Counted from the first letter of the stretch, positions 36,133 through 46,216 are shown. The stretch is 64,000 bases of DNA from Moraxella sp. FZFQ2102 (GCF_024137865.1 NZ_CP099960.1:1364001-1428000), one strand, 5' to 3'. Notes: generated from the sequence alone by a model not told the origin. Program-made: numbers and translations.

Positions 36133-36753
36133 ATGACTACAAAAAACTCTATCAATTACAACAGCTTAAATGAACAACTATTGCCATTTTTGACCAAGTC
36201 ATCCGACGGCACGACACCAAAGCGTAAGATACCGCCGCTACAGCGATGGCAGCCGACGGGCGAATCGGACATTGGCATTCATATCCGTGATAATGGTGAA
36301 TGGTGGCACGAAGGTGTAAAAATGACTCGTCAGTCATTGGTGGATTTATTTGCCAGTGTGCTCTGGGTGGAAGTCATCGATGGCCAAAAAGTGCATTATC
36401 TAAAGACGCCGACGGACAAATATCGCATCCGTGTCGATGACGCACCGCTGTTTATCAATCGGGTGGATGTGGTGCGTGAAGATGGGGTGGATTGGCTGGA
36501 GTTTGGCACGACCAATGGTGATCTGATTCGCCTAGATGATGAGCATTTGCCGTATTTTTCGCACTATGGCGACGAAGAGCGGCTGTATATTGACACTCGT
36601 TTTGGGCTAACTGCCAAGGTGATGAATAATGTGATGTTTCATCTGATTAGCCTTGGCAAGCTTGATGAGCGAATTGAAAATAATCACAACAAAACCGTGC
36701 TAAAGCTCGCCAGTGGTGGTAAAATCTATGAGATTTGCCAGTCTTATAAATAA
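36133..36753 (+). CDS. DUF1285 family protein
   Basis: A 206-residue cytoplasmic protein. PPLQRWQPTGESDIGIHIRDNGEWWHEGVKMTRQSLVDLFASVL and YLKTPTDKYRIRVDDAPLFI are the DUF1285 signature (dG.W...G.pi.R..lv.LFs...; P..k.rI.VddaPf). The family is widespread in proteobacteria and of unknown function. AAGGATG upstream. murI starts 28 bases later on the same strand, so they may be co-transcribed. Confidence 0.85.
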   Translation: MTTKNSINYNSLNEQLLPFLTKSSDGTTPKRKIPPLQRWQPTGESDIGIHIRDNGEWWHEGVKMTRQSLVDLFASVLWVEVIDGQKVHYLKTPTDKYRIRVDDAPLFINRVDVVREDGVDWLEFGTTNGDLIRLDDEHLPYFSHYGDEERLYIDTRFGLTAKVMNNVMFHLISLGKLDERIENNHNKTVLKLASGGKIYEICQSYK

Positions 36754-36781
36754 AGTGGTACTGGTGCGTTTTTTGTGAGTA

Positions 36782-37642
36782 ATGGCGATGATTCATCCAC
36801 AATCTGACCAACAGCACGCTGCTGATGCACCGATTGGAATTTTTGATTCGGGCGTCGGTGGCTTGTCGGTATTTCGGCATTTGGCACGGCTGATGCCCAA
36901 TGAGCGATATGTCTATTATGCCGACACCCAAAATGTCCCTTATGGCAATAAATCAGGCGATGAGATTTTATTTTTGACCTTGCAGGCGGTGGATTGGCTG
37001 TGTAAGCAAGGCTGCAAGCTGATCGTCATTGCCTGCAACAGTGCATCAGCACACAGTCTGACTGCATTGAGAGCCAGATGTAGCGTGCCAATCGTGGGAC
37101 TGGTACCAGCACTCAAGCCTGCCTGTGAGATTAGCCGAAGTAAGCAGGTGGCGGTGCTTGCCACCCAAGCGACCTTGCAGGGGCGACTGCTTGCACAAGT
37201 CATTGATGAGATTGCCACACCAAAAGGGGTGGTGGTGCATAAGCACTTTGAGCCGATGCTCGTGCCATGGGTGGAGTCAGGGATGCCGATCGATCATCAT
37301 GTGGCGGATTTGCTCATTAAGCAGACTGACGAATGGCATCGGGCAGGCATTGATGTGATTGTGCTTGGCTGTACGCATTATCCGTTTTTTAAGGAATTTT
37401 TGCAGGCGTGGATTGATGAGCGACAGCTGTCGATGACACTACTGGATTCGGGGGCGGCGATTGCTGAGCGGGTGCGTTCTTTGCTTGAGTTTTTTGGGCT
37501 TGTGACGATGAGCAAGCAGACGGATGAGCCGTTGGCGTTTTATGCATCGAGCCTAGCGGGTCATGTGGCGACGACTGCCAAGCGCCTGTCGGGCGTGCCG
37601 ATTCGCTTTGTGGATAGTGAGTTTACCGTCATTGATGTGTAA
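36782..37642 (+). CDS. murI: Glutamate racemase
   Basis: Makes D-glutamate for peptidoglycan. The N-terminal IGIFDSGVGGLSVFRHL, catalytic Cys in VIACNSASAHSL and second catalytic Cys in VLGCTHYPFF are all present, as is PYGNKSGDEI. At 286 residues it is typical of the proteobacterial enzyme. The ATG at 36782 has a weak site (GTGAG) and an alternative ATG lies two codons on. It follows the DUF1285 gene. Confidence 0.96.
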   Translation: MAMIHPQSDQQHAADAPIGIFDSGVGGLSVFRHLARLMPNERYVYYADTQNVPYGNKSGDEILFLTLQAVDWLCKQGCKLIVIACNSASAHSLTALRARCSVPIVGLVPALKPACEISRSKQVAVLATQATLQGRLLAQVIDEIATPKGVVVHKHFEPMLVPWVESGMPIDHHVADLLIKQTDEWHRAGIDVIVLGCTHYPFFKEFLQAWIDERQLSMTLLDSGAAIAERVRSLLEFFGLVTMSKQTDEPLAFYASSLAGHVATTAKRLSGVPIRFVDSEFTVIDV

Positions 37643-37661
37643 ATTGACTTGAGCATCCTGT

Positions 37662-37680
37662 GGGCGTATGCAATATGCCC
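37662..37680. repeat. Palindromic element after murI
   Basis: GGGCGTATGCAATATGCCC, with TG before and CTACAAA after. It may help terminate murI, although no T-run follows. Confidence 0.5.
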
Positions 37681-37748
37681 CTACAAATCTGTGTAAAATC
37701 AAATCGTTGTATAAAATTTCATAACTTATCCGTTTTAATAAGAGTGCG

Positions 37749-38399
37749 ATGTTCGGCATTACTGAGATTACGACTTATTTTTTGGCAGTGGTGCTGGTGA
37801 TTGCTTTACCTGGCCCAAATAGCCTGTACTGCTTGTCGGTGGCGGCATCGCATGGGCGAGCGGCAGGGTGGCGCGCGTTATCAGGCATCATCGTTGGTGA
37901 TACGATTTTGATCATCGCAACAGTACTGGGCGCAGGCACGGTGCTGAAAGTTTATCCTGCCATCTTTGATGCCATCAAGCTTGTGGGTGGTGCGTATCTT
38001 GCTTATATCGGCGTGCGATTGCTTATCGTTGCTTATCACACCTTTAAAAATAGAAAACAAATTACAGCAAGCAGCGCCACGATCAAAGCGCCTGTGCGCC
38101 AAAATTATTTTTATCGCGCCTTGATGCTAAGCTTGACCAATCCAAAGGCGATTTTGTTTTTCTTGTCATTTTTTGTGCAGTTTGTCGATCCGACATATGC
38201 TCAGCCGTATTTGAGTTTTTTGATTTTAGCTTTGATTTTACAAGCGGTGAGTTTTAGCTATTTGACATTGTTGGTTTATACAGGCAAGGCATTGGCAGAT
38301 AAATTCGTGCGCCGTCCGCTGCTCGGTGCGATGGCGATGTGTGCGGCGGGCGCGTTGTTTGTTGGATTTGCGGTGAATATGTGGATGCAGTCGATGTAG
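37749..38399 (+). CDS. LysE/RhtB family amino acid exporter (LeuE-like)
   Basis: A 216-residue inner-membrane protein with six predicted helices. VVLVIALPGPNSLYCLSVAASHGRAAGWRALSGIIVGDTIL is the LysE/RhtB signature region; LVGGAYLAYIGVRLL and LTNPKAILFFLSFFVQFVDP follow as in LeuE. These proteins expel amino acids such as leucine, methionine or homoserine; the substrate is not determined. AAGAG precedes the ATG at 37749. It stands alone between murI and an outer-membrane protein gene. Confidence 0.87.
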   Translation: MFGITEITTYFLAVVLVIALPGPNSLYCLSVAASHGRAAGWRALSGIIVGDTILIIATVLGAGTVLKVYPAIFDAIKLVGGAYLAYIGVRLLIVAYHTFKNRKQITASSATIKAPVRQNYFYRALMLSLTNPKAILFFLSFFVQFVDPTYAQPYLSFLILALILQAVSFSYLTLLVYTGKALADKFVRRPLLGAMAMCAAGALFVGFAVNMWMQSM

Positions 38400-38523
38400 G
38401 CTGATATTGCGGGCGTGATTTGCGCATAAAAAAGCTTTGTTTTTTGGATAAAATCCATTATGCTAATGGGGAATTTGTGGATTTTTTTGAGTGTGGCTTT
38501 GCGGTGTAAGTTGGGGTGTAAGG

Positions 38524-39534
38524 ATGAAAATGATCATGAATAAGCGCGGTGTGCTTGCATGCATGGCGATGATGGCTGCGCCGTGGGCGAGTGCGGAAGT
38601 GGTACAGACACCGACGCTAGCGGCAGATGAGCACGAGACAGAGGTGGAAGTATGGGTTGATGAGCGACACACACAAGCGCGTAATTGGCTGAGTCGAGCA
38701 GCGCATGGCATGGATGGTTGGTTTGGCACGCCCAATCCTGACGATCCTGCGCGTGCCAGTCTGCGAGTGATGATGGATACCACTTGGAATAGATACGATG
38801 GCACGACGATCAAGCCGCGCATTCGTGGGCGACTGAAGCTGCCTGCGCTTGAAGAGCGTTTTAGCGTGATGATCGGTGATGAAGATCTGGACTATGATCG
38901 CCCTGGTGATGGTGGCTACACCGATGAGCGACTGAACACCGCCAATGATAATAACCGTGTTTATGACCGTGAACGCGCGCGTGATAGTAATGCGTCATTG
39001 GCATTGCGTTGGTCGAAATTTCGCGAAACCACAGGGCTTGATGTCGATGTCGGTGTGCGCACTAATGATCTGTTTGTGCGTGTCAAAGGCGAGAAAAAAT
39101 GGCAGCTGACCGATGATTTGAAAAGTCGCTTTGAGCAAGTTTATCGCTATGGTGTCTCAAGCGAGCACATGGCATTGACGACGCTTGAATTTGCCAAGAC
39201 CCAGACCGATACGCAGATGTTGGTCAATCGCTCGCGCATTCTTTATACCAATGAAGACAACGATGAGACCATTGAGTGGAATAACAGTCTGCACCGTCGC
39301 CACGATTGGCAAGGCAAGCATGGCGCGCACGAACTCAACTACGGTGTCTATGTCGGTGGCAATATCTCAGGCGATGCGCCAAAGCTCAACAGCTACGGAC
39401 CGTACATCAGCTATCGTCAGCCAGTGTGGCGCGATTGGCTGTTCTTACAAGGCGATGCTGGTTATTATAATAACAAGCATGAAGATCACAGCCATCATGT
39501 GACGCTGTTTGGGCGTGTTGAGATGGTGTTTTGA
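38524..39534 (+). CDS. Predicted outer-membrane beta-barrel protein
   Basis: About 336 residues. Three in-frame ATG codons (38524, 38530, 38536) lie close together; AAGG spacing favours 38530. A signal peptide (LACMAMMAAPWASA) is followed by an acidic linker and, from about residue 90, alternating strands with Tyr/Trp/Arg girdle residues (RASLRVMMDTTWNRY, LALRWSKF, GLDVDVGVRTNDLFVRV). It ends in Phe after GRVEMV, as expected for BAM-dependent outer-membrane proteins. I do not recognise the family with confidence. It might be a small porin-like protein. Confidence 0.6.
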   Translation: MKMIMNKRGVLACMAMMAAPWASAEVVQTPTLAADEHETEVEVWVDERHTQARNWLSRAAHGMDGWFGTPNPDDPARASLRVMMDTTWNRYDGTTIKPRIRGRLKLPALEERFSVMIGDEDLDYDRPGDGGYTDERLNTANDNNRVYDRERARDSNASLALRWSKFRETTGLDVDVGVRTNDLFVRVKGEKKWQLTDDLKSRFEQVYRYGVSSEHMALTTLEFAKTQTDTQMLVNRSRILYTNEDNDETIEWNNSLHRRHDWQGKHGAHELNYGVYVGGNISGDAPKLNSYGPYISYRQPVWRDWLFLQGDAGYYNNKHEDHSHHVTLFGRVEMVF

Positions 39535-39549
39535 AGATAAAATTGATAA

Positions 39550-39591
39550 ACAATGGCTTATGTTATCGCACATAAGCCATTGTTTTTTTAA
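39550..39591. terminator. Terminator after the outer-membrane protein gene
   Basis: CAATGGCTTATGT pairs perfectly with ACATAAGCCATTG, followed by seven T. It overlaps the end of the convergent nadM-nudix gene. Confidence 0.93.
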
Positions 39592-40619
39592 ATCTTTAAC
39601 AACTGACAAATCACCCCATAATGATCTTCAAACATCAAACTTGCATCAAGCTTATTAAGCGGTAGCCAAAAAGCACGGCGAGCATCGTCATTGCCTTGGA
39701 CTTTCGGCAAGGTAGCTTGGCTTGGCAGCTCAAAATAATACGCCATTGTCACCGTACGCGCGCGTAATGAGCGCTTGGGTGCGTCGAACAGTTGGGCGGA
39801 TTTTTGACTGTTTAGCAAAGTGGCTTTGTCAATATCAATGCCTGTCTCTTCGATCAGCTCACGCACGCAAGCGGTCAGAAAATCTTCCTGCTGATCAACA
39901 AATCCCCCTGGTAGCGCGTACAGCCCGCGCCCATACTCGCCGCCGCGTTCGATCAGCAGAATATGCCCTGACTGCACCACCACCGCATCTGCTGTGATGA
40001 GGCTTGGCGGATAAGGTGCGGCTGCCCATGCGCTTTGATATGCTTGGATGTGGTCAAATTCACGCTTTAGCTCAGCGTAGGTGTCGGTTGCGATGAATGC
40101 ATCCAAAAACGCGCGACTTGTGGCGGTCAGCACATCGCTGGCTACCATGCGTGCTTTGATGTCATCGCCAAAATAAGCAGCGCGCAGGGGTGTGGCTGAT
40201 AAGCCCTTATAATTATCCACCATAAAGCTGCCATACTGCGGAAATAAGCTTAAGTAATACGAGCTTTCATCCTTGTCATGACCGATGATGGCGATCTTGG
40301 CGGCGGTATCATTGACAGCAGACTCAATGGCATTTTGTACGCCAATCAGCCATTTATTATCATTATAAGTGGCGTCATTGATGCCAATGCAGTGCAGGCG
40401 CGCGGCATCTTGTGGGGCGAAGCTGCCCAAAATCATCGCCGTGCGTTCGCTGACAGTGAAGGGATTTTTGGGCGTGCGTGGGGCATTTGCCGAGCCGATC
40501 AAGATGATGATTTTTTTGGCATAATGCAGCGCAGTCTCGACCACATGCTGATGCCCTTGGTGAAATGGCTGAAATCGCCCAATAAATACCAAATAATCAA
40601 ATTCAAAAGCGTCGTTCAT
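39588..40619 (-). CDS. Bifunctional NMN adenylyltransferase / Nudix hydrolase (NadM-Nudix)
   Basis: The N-terminal domain has the nucleotidyltransferase motif FIGRFQPFHQGHQHVVETAL and later LSATPLRAAYFG (ISxTxxR-type), making NAD from NMN and ATP. The C-terminal domain carries a Nudix box, GGFVDQQEDFLTACVRELIEETGI, known in this fusion to act on ADP-ribose or related dinucleotides. The length (343) fits the two-domain family. The ATG at 40619 is preferred over the GTG one codon earlier. It works with the nadR-pnuC genes further along the window in NAD salvage. Confidence 0.92.
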   Translation of the reverse strand: MNDAFEFDYLVFIGRFQPFHQGHQHVVETALHYAKKIIILIGSANAPRTPKNPFTVSERTAMILGSFAPQDAARLHCIGINDATYNDNKWLIGVQNAIESAVNDTAAKIAIIGHDKDESSYYLSLFPQYGSFMVDNYKGLSATPLRAAYFGDDIKARMVASDVLTATSRAFLDAFIATDTYAELKREFDHIQAYQSAWAAAPYPPSLITADAVVVQSGHILLIERGGEYGRGLYALPGGFVDQQEDFLTACVRELIEETGIDIDKATLLNSQKSAQLFDAPKRSLRARTVTMAYYFELPSQATLPKVQGNDDARRAFWLPLNKLDASLMFEDHYGVICQLLKI

Positions 40620-40729
40620 CACTGATCCAATAAAAATTTGTTGATAGCCTTGATAATGCCAACTATGTTACCATATATAATCAAACAGATTGTAAATAAT
40701 TTATGCCAATACCAAATAAAGAGAACCCC

Positions 40730-41338
40730 ATGAGCGAATTAACTAGTAACATCAAAATCACCGAATCTGCCCAAGACTATCTGGCTGAACTGCTTGCCAA
40801 GCAAGAAGTGGAAGGCATCGGCGTGCGCATCTTTGTTGAGCATGCAGGCACGCCACGCGCTGAGTGCTGTATGTCGTATTGTCAGCCTGATGAAGTGGAT
40901 GAAGAAGATTTGCACATCACCTATGAGAAATTCACCGCTCATATTGATGCGCCAAGCATCCCTTATCTGCATGATGCGGTGATTGATTATAATAAAGACC
41001 GTTTTGGTGGTCAGCTGACTTTCCGTGCACCAAATTCAAAAGTGCCTCAAGTTGGCGAAAATGCCAGCATCGAAGAACGCATCAACTATATACTACAGTC
41101 AGAAATCAACCCAAATCTTGCCAGTCATGGTGGCTCAGTTGAGCTACTTGAAGTCATCGAAGATGAAGCGGGTCTGACAGCGGTCTTGAAGTTTGGCGGT
41201 GGCTGCCAAGGCTGTTCGGCGGTAGATGTCACCTTGCGTCAAGGTGTGGAAGTACAGCTTAAGCAATCTATCCCTGAGCTAACCCAAGTGGTGGATAGCA
41301 CCGACCACAGCGTCGCGGATAATGCGTATTATAAGTGA
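40730..41338 (+). CDS. nfuA: Fe-S biogenesis protein NfuA
   Basis: Carrier that delivers 4Fe-4S clusters to apo-proteins. The N-terminal half is a degenerate A-type (IscA-like) domain ([16 protein letters not shown]). The C-terminal Nfu domain carries the cluster-binding CxxC in [22 protein letters not shown]. The ATG at 40730 (AAAGAGAA upstream) gives 202 residues; an in-frame ATG nine codons earlier lacks a site. It is divergent from nadM-nudix. Confidence 0.96.
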   Translation: MSELTSNIKITESAQDYLAELLAKQEVEGIGVRIFVEHAGTPRAECCMSYCQPDEVDEEDLHITYEKFTAHIDAPSIPYLHDAVIDYNKDRFGGQLTFRAPNSKVPQVGENASIEERINYILQSEINPNLASHGGSVELLEVIEDEAGLTAVLKFGGGCQGCSAVDVTLRQGVEVQLKQSIPELTQVVDSTDHSVADNAYYK

Positions 41339-41369
41339 TTGATTTATCTTAAATGTAGCATCATTATCC

Positions 41370-41408
41370 AATACCCATCAATCGTAATTGGACGGTTGGT
41401 GGGTATTT
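41370..41408 (+). terminator. Terminator after nfuA
   Basis: AATACCCA and CAATCGT pair with ACGGTTG and TGGGTATT, about 15 base pairs with one mismatch on each side. Confidence 0.75.
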
Positions 41409-41438
41409 GTATTTATGATAAATTACTCAGATAATATG

Positions 41439-41480
41439 AAAAAAATCAACCGCCCATCTTTCAAAGCGGTTGATTTTTTT
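41439..41480 (-). terminator. Terminator of the PfkB kinase gene (minus strand)
   Basis: AAAAAATCAACCGC pairs with GCGGTTGATTTTTT. Confidence 0.9.
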
Positions 41481-41500
41481 GGCTTTAATTATGGCGTGTG

Positions 41501-42511
41501 TTATAGAGTCTTAGCCTTAATTGCTTGATAGTCCGCCACGCTTAGGCGAGGGCCGAACTGACTGACGATGGCGGCGGCGACTTCAGCGGCAAGCTTACCA
41601 CAAACAGGCAACTCAAGCCCTTGGGATAGGCCGTATAAGAACGCTCCAGCATAGTTATCGCCTGCACCATTGGTATCAATCACTTGACTGACTGGGACGG
41701 CATCGATGTGATGTTCGATGATACCTGTATCGCCACGACAAGCGATGATGGTTGGCTTATCTGAGTTGGTGATGACCACGAGCTCACTGTATTTGAGTAG
41801 GGCATTGACAGGGTCAGCTTCACCATCTGCTTCGGCAAATAGACTGGCTTCTTCAAAGTTACAAAATACCGCATCCACGCCACGATCCAGCATCGCCAAG
41901 AGGCCTTCTTTGGCGAATTTGATCACGGCAGGATCAGCAAAGCTGACAGCGACTTTGACACCATGCTTGCGAGCGGTGGTGTGTAGCTGAGTCAGTGCAT
42001 CACTGACCGATGGTGACATGGCAAGATAGCCTTCCAGATACAGCCATTTTGCGCCATTTAGGGTGTCGAATTTGATATTGTCCGCACAAATATCGCTGCT
42101 TGTGCCTAGGTGCGTCTGCATGGTGCGCTCGCCATCTGGCGTGACCAGTACCGCGCATGAGCCTGTTACGCCGTCATTTTGTACAGCGAAATTGACATCG
42201 GTTGCTACGCCCAGCTGCTCAAGGTCGCCCAAATAAAAATCACCCATATCATCACCACCGACGCGGCACTGATAAAAAGCTGTACCGCCCAAAGCAGCAA
42301 ATGCCACCATACTATTGGCAGCACTACCGCCGCCTGCTTGCTTGGCAGGGCGGATGCCTTGCGCATCAAGGGCAGCAAACAGCGCGTTTTGGGTGTTGGT
42401 ATCGGCAAGGGTCATATTGCCACGCGCAAGACCTGTGTTGGCAAGATTTTCTTCAGACAGTTTAAATTCAGTATCAACTAGGGCATTACCAATGCCAACG
42501 ACATCATACAT
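41501..42511 (-). CDS. PfkB family carbohydrate/nucleoside kinase (adenosine kinase-like)
   Basis: A 336-residue ribokinase-fold kinase. DVVGIGNALVDTEF at the start, the substrate loop QAGGGSAANSMVAFAALGG, and the catalytic/anion-hole motif DTNGAGDNYAGAFLYGL with the Asp base are visible. The closest pattern is the adenosine kinase-like group of alpha/gammaproteobacteria, but the substrate (nucleoside or sugar) cannot be fixed from sequence. It follows the universal stress gene on the same strand, with a terminator between. Confidence 0.85.
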   Translation of the reverse strand: MYDVVGIGNALVDTEFKLSEENLANTGLARGNMTLADTNTQNALFAALDAQGIRPAKQAGGGSAANSMVAFAALGGTAFYQCRVGGDDMGDFYLGDLEQLGVATDVNFAVQNDGVTGSCAVLVTPDGERTMQTHLGTSSDICADNIKFDTLNGAKWLYLEGYLAMSPSVSDALTQLHTTARKHGVKVAVSFADPAVIKFAKEGLLAMLDRGVDAVFCNFEEASLFAEADGEADPVNALLKYSELVVITNSDKPTIIACRGDTGIIEHHIDAVPVSQVIDTNGAGDNYAGAFLYGLSQGLELPVCGKLAAEVAAAIVSQFGPRLSVADYQAIKAKTL

Positions 42512-42550
42512 AATGTTCTCTCTTGGTTAAAAGTATGAATAAATAACAAA

Positions 42551-42575
42551 AAGGGCGTAGTGACACGCCCTAAAA
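42551..42575 (-). terminator. Terminator of the universal stress protein gene (minus strand)
   Basis: AGGGCGT at 42553 pairs with ACGCCCT around a short loop; the five A on the plus strand give the T-run on the minus strand. Confidence 0.75.
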
Positions 42576-42613
42576 TTCTAATAAAATCAGAACTTTATAA
42601 AATAAAAATCAGC

Positions 42614-43063
42614 TTATTCAGCGGCAAGCTGAACCACCAAAAGATCGCTATCAACATCAGGCAAGATGCTGTCAGCAGTCGCGCCAGCAATCCATGCAGA
42701 CAGGCCTGTGCGCTTATGGCGACCGATCACCACCAAGTCCACCGCGTGCTGATGGCAATAATCCACAATGCCTTTGCGTCCTGAGATGGCGGTTTTGATA
42801 TTGACATGATGCGCTTCTAAGTGATTGCGACTTAGCACTTCAGCAAGGCGTACGCGCGCTTTTTGGCAGCGCGTATCATCAATCTCTTCTTGTAGCGCCG
42901 ATGCAGGAATCAGCTCATAGCCAAAGCCAAGCATGGTCTCTTCGACGATGTGCAGCACCGACAGCTGAGCCTGTGGCTCAGCGTCCAAAATCCATTTGGC
43001 TTTTTGGGCGACCAAGTCGGTGTCGTCTTTTAAATCAGTAACCAGTAGTACATGTTGATACAT
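42614..43063 (-). CDS. Universal stress protein (UspA family)
   Basis: A 149-residue single-domain protein. YQHVLLVTDLKDDTDLVAQKAKWI begins the fold and VVIGRHKRTGLSAWIAGATADSILPDVDSDLLVVQ carries a variant of the ATP-binding G2xG9xG(S/T) loop: the Gly-2x-Gly is disturbed (GRHKRTG), so nucleotide binding is uncertain. The family is induced in stationary phase and stress. AAGGAGC lies nine bases upstream of the start. Confidence 0.88.
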   Translation of the reverse strand: MYQHVLLVTDLKDDTDLVAQKAKWILDAEPQAQLSVLHIVEETMLGFGYELIPASALQEEIDDTRCQKARVRLAEVLSRNHLEAHHVNIKTAISGRKGIVDYCHQHAVDLVVIGRHKRTGLSAWIAGATADSILPDVDSDLLVVQLAAE

Positions 43064-43207
43064 AAATACGCTCCTTTTTTACTGGGTGGTTTACCAATTT
43101 GCTATGGTTAGTATAGCAAAATTTGCAGAATATTTTTATGATTTTATGACAAATTCCCCAAAAAAATTTGCACACTGTCTGTACATCACCTGTAGTTGTT
43201 TTTATGG

Positions 43208-43213
43208 TAAAAT
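43208..43213 (+). promoter_or_regulatory. Extended -10 element for the M16C peptidase gene
   Basis: TAAAAT preceded by TGG. Transcription would start near 43220, which favours the ATG at 43244 over the one at 43223. Confidence 0.4.
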
Positions 43214-43243
43214 AGCCATTTTATGAATAAAATTTGGAAAAAC

Positions 43244-46216
43244 ATGATAGACGCATTACACCCAAGCTTTGAGTTGCTTGACACACGTCGCATCGAAGCA
43301 CTGGATATTACCGTGTTGACCGCTCGCCATCGCACAACAGGGGCGATGCATTATCATTTGGCGTGTCAAAATAGCGAAAACGCCTTGATGATTGGCTTTG
43401 CCACCGTGCCGATGACTTCTCGTGGCGAAGCGCACATCCTAGAGCACGTGGTACTGTGCGGCTCTGAAAAATATCCTGTGCGAGATCCGTTTTTTAGTAT
43501 GATTAAACGCTCGCTTAATACCTTTATGAATGCGATGACAGCCAGTGATTGGACGGTATATCCCTTTGCCAGTCAGAATAAAAAGGACTTTTTTAACCTA
43601 TTATCCGTCTATGCCGACGCGGTATTTTTCCCCAACATTCATCCGCTGGATTTTGCCCAAGAAGGTATCCGCATCGAGCTCGATGATGATGGCAAACCAC
43701 AGTACCACGGCATTGTGTTCAATGAGATGAAAGGGGCGATGAGTGGTGAGATTGATCAGCTGTATTATGCACTGACACCACACCTATTTCCGACGACGAC
43801 TTATCATTATAATTCTGGCGGTGATCCTGCCGAGATTCCAAAGCTTAGCCATGCTGATTTGGTGGCATTTCACCAAGCGCATTATCATCCGAGCAACGCC
43901 ATCATCATGAGCTTTGGTGATATTGCGGTGAGCGATATTCAAGAAAAACTTCATGACGATGCCCTAAGCCGTTTTGATGACGTTGCCCATCCTGCTCAGG
44001 GTAAAAAATTCTCATCATCACTAGAGCAGCCACTGACTGCCCCTGTGGCGGTGTCAGATACTTATAGCAGTGATAGCGATGGCAAGCAGATGACACACCA
44101 TGTGCTGGCATGGCTTTTGCCAACCATCACCGATCCAAAGACTCGCTTATCATTACGCCTAGTCGAAGGGGTGCTGGCTGAGCATAGCGGTTCGCCGCTC
44201 AGAGCATATCTTGAGAGTCATCCGCATGGCACAGCACCAAGTCCGCTACTCGGCTTGGATGACAGCCATTATCAGATGGTGTTTTATGCAGGACTGCGTG
44301 GCTCAGATGCCGAGTATGCCGATGCGGTGCAGCAGGGGATTTTGGATTTATTAACTGATATTGCTAATCATCCGATTGCTGATGATGTCATTGAGACGAT
44401 TTTGCACCAGATTGAGATTGATCAGCGTCATATCGGTGGTGATAGTATGCCGTATGGCTTGACCTTGATGCTTGAAGGCTTTAGTACGGCGATTCACGGT
44501 GGCGATCCGATTGATGTGTGGCAGATTGATGAGCATTTGGCATGGCTCAAGGACAAGGCATTTGAGCCAAACTGGGTGCAGTCATTGATTCGCACGCACT
44601 TGATTGACAATCCGCACCGAGTGCTACTGACCATGAGTCCTGATACGGATAAGGCGGCTCGCCTGATTCGTGATGAAGAAATGAAATTGGCAGAGCTAGA
44701 TACGCAGCTTACTGATAACGACCGAGCCACAATCCGTCAGCAAAGTGCGGATCTACAGGCTCGTCAAGCCACCCCTGATGATGTCAATCTGCTGCCAAAG
44801 GTGGATCTGACCGATGTGCCAAGTGATGTGGCATTTACCCACGCCATGCATACCACGCTTGCAACAAATATGGGTGATGTGCCTGTACATCTGTATCATG
44901 CGGGTACGAATGGGCTGTATTATTATCAGCTGATTACACCATTGACCGGTGAAGTCGCTGATCAAGTGCTCAATAATCCGCTATTGCCACTGTATCTGGC
45001 ACTATTATCCGAAGTGGGTACGAGTAAGCATGATGCACGCAGTTTCCAAGCGGTGCAAGCATCGCACTCATCAGGGGTGACGGCTCGTATCAGTCAGCGT
45101 ACCAGTATCGATGATAAAGATCAAATGGGCAGTTATTTTGTGCTTGCCACTCGTGCACTCAATCGCAAAACCGAAGCCATTGCACTCGTGTCCGAAGTGC
45201 TAAATGATACCATCTTTAGCGAAACTGACCGCATCCGTGAACTACTTCAACAAAAACAAAGCGGCTGGCAGTCTCGTCTATCGGGCGCAGGGCACGCCTA
45301 TGCCATGCAGACGGCAGTGCGTCAGATGAGCCGTCAAGCAGCGATTGAATATGCCTATTCGGGTCTGCCAGCACTCGCTACGCTCAAGGCATTTTTGGTG
45401 CAGGCAGCCCAAGATGAATCGCAGTGGCAACTGCTAACCGAGCGACTGACAGCACTGCATCAGACGATGATGAGCCTGCCAAAGCAGGTGCTACTGGTGT
45501 GCGAAGAGACAGCGAGCGAGACCCTATTGCCAATCATCGCCGATCAGCTATCGGCACAGCCAAGCAGTCAGACAAGCTCACCATCAAGCACGCCAATGCT
45601 ATTTGATGAGCTTAGCCATCTACTGCATGATGATAGCCATGAAGACATCGCATGGCTGATCTCAACCAATGTCCATCATAACGCCGCTGCCTATCCTGCC
45701 ACCACATCAGGTCATGCTGATACGCCTGCTTTGATGGTGCTTGCGCCATTTTTGCGTAATGGCTATCTGCACAGTGCCATCCGCGAAAAAGGCGGTGCTT
45801 ATGGCGGTGGTGCAAGCTTTGATAGCAATTCGGCATCGTTTCGTTTCTACAGCTATCGAGATCCGCACTGCCAAGAGACTTTTGCGCACTTTACCAAGAG
45901 TATCGATTGGCTACTCACTACCGAGCATGATGATGAACAGCTGACCGAAGCCATCTTGGGCATCATCGCAGGCATGGATAAGCCGGGTTCGCCTGCTGGT
46001 GAAGCGGTCAAGTCCTGCTTTAGCGAGCTGCATGAACGAGACCAAGCATGGCAACAGGCGATGCGTGCCAAGATTTTGGCGGTCACTATCGATGATCTAA
46101 AACGAGTGGCGATGACTTATCTTAAGGACAAACCGCACACCAAAGCCACCCTTGCCCCGATGGAAAAAGAACAAGCCATGAGCGAGCTTGGCTTTGTGAT
46201 TAAAAAATTAGCATAA
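43244..46216 (+). CDS. M16C family metallopeptidase (PreP/Cym1-like)
   Basis: A ~990-residue zinc peptidase. The inverted zinc motif HxxEH is in EAHILEHVVLCGSEKYPVRDPFF, and the downstream Glu ligand is likely in HGIVFNEMKGAM. The second half has the M16C domains, with the Arg/Tyr segment AIREKGGAYGGGASFDSNSASFRFYSYRDP. Presequence-protease relatives degrade short unstructured peptides inside a clam-shell chamber. No signal peptide is seen, so it is cytosolic. ATG 43244 has GGAAAA upstream; ATG 43223 has none. Confidence 0.92.
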   Translation: MIDALHPSFELLDTRRIEALDITVLTARHRTTGAMHYHLACQNSENALMIGFATVPMTSRGEAHILEHVVLCGSEKYPVRDPFFSMIKRSLNTFMNAMTASDWTVYPFASQNKKDFFNLLSVYADAVFFPNIHPLDFAQEGIRIELDDDGKPQYHGIVFNEMKGAMSGEIDQLYYALTPHLFPTTTYHYNSGGDPAEIPKLSHADLVAFHQAHYHPSNAIIMSFGDIAVSDIQEKLHDDALSRFDDVAHPAQGKKFSSSLEQPLTAPVAVSDTYSSDSDGKQMTHHVLAWLLPTITDPKTRLSLRLVEGVLAEHSGSPLRAYLESHPHGTAPSPLLGLDDSHYQMVFYAGLRGSDAEYADAVQQGILDLLTDIANHPIADDVIETILHQIEIDQRHIGGDSMPYGLTLMLEGFSTAIHGGDPIDVWQIDEHLAWLKDKAFEPNWVQSLIRTHLIDNPHRVLLTMSPDTDKAARLIRDEEMKLAELDTQLTDNDRATIRQQSADLQARQATPDDVNLLPKVDLTDVPSDVAFTHAMHTTLATNMGDVPVHLYHAGTNGLYYYQLITPLTGEVADQVLNNPLLPLYLALLSEVGTSKHDARSFQAVQASHSSGVTARISQRTSIDDKDQMGSYFVLATRALNRKTEAIALVSEVLNDTIFSETDRIRELLQQKQSGWQSRLSGAGHAYAMQTAVRQMSRQAAIEYAYSGLPALATLKAFLVQAAQDESQWQLLTERLTALHQTMMSLPKQVLLVCEETASETLLPIIADQLSAQPSSQTSSPSSTPMLFDELSHLLHDDSHEDIAWLISTNVHHNAAAYPATTSGHADTPALMVLAPFLRNGYLHSAIREKGGAYGGGASFDSNSASFRFYSYRDPHCQETFAHFTKSIDWLLTTEHDDEQLTEAILGIIAGMDKPGSPAGEAVKSCFSELHERDQAWQQAMRAKILAVTIDDLKRVAMTYLKDKPHTKATLAPMEKEQAMSELGFVIKKLA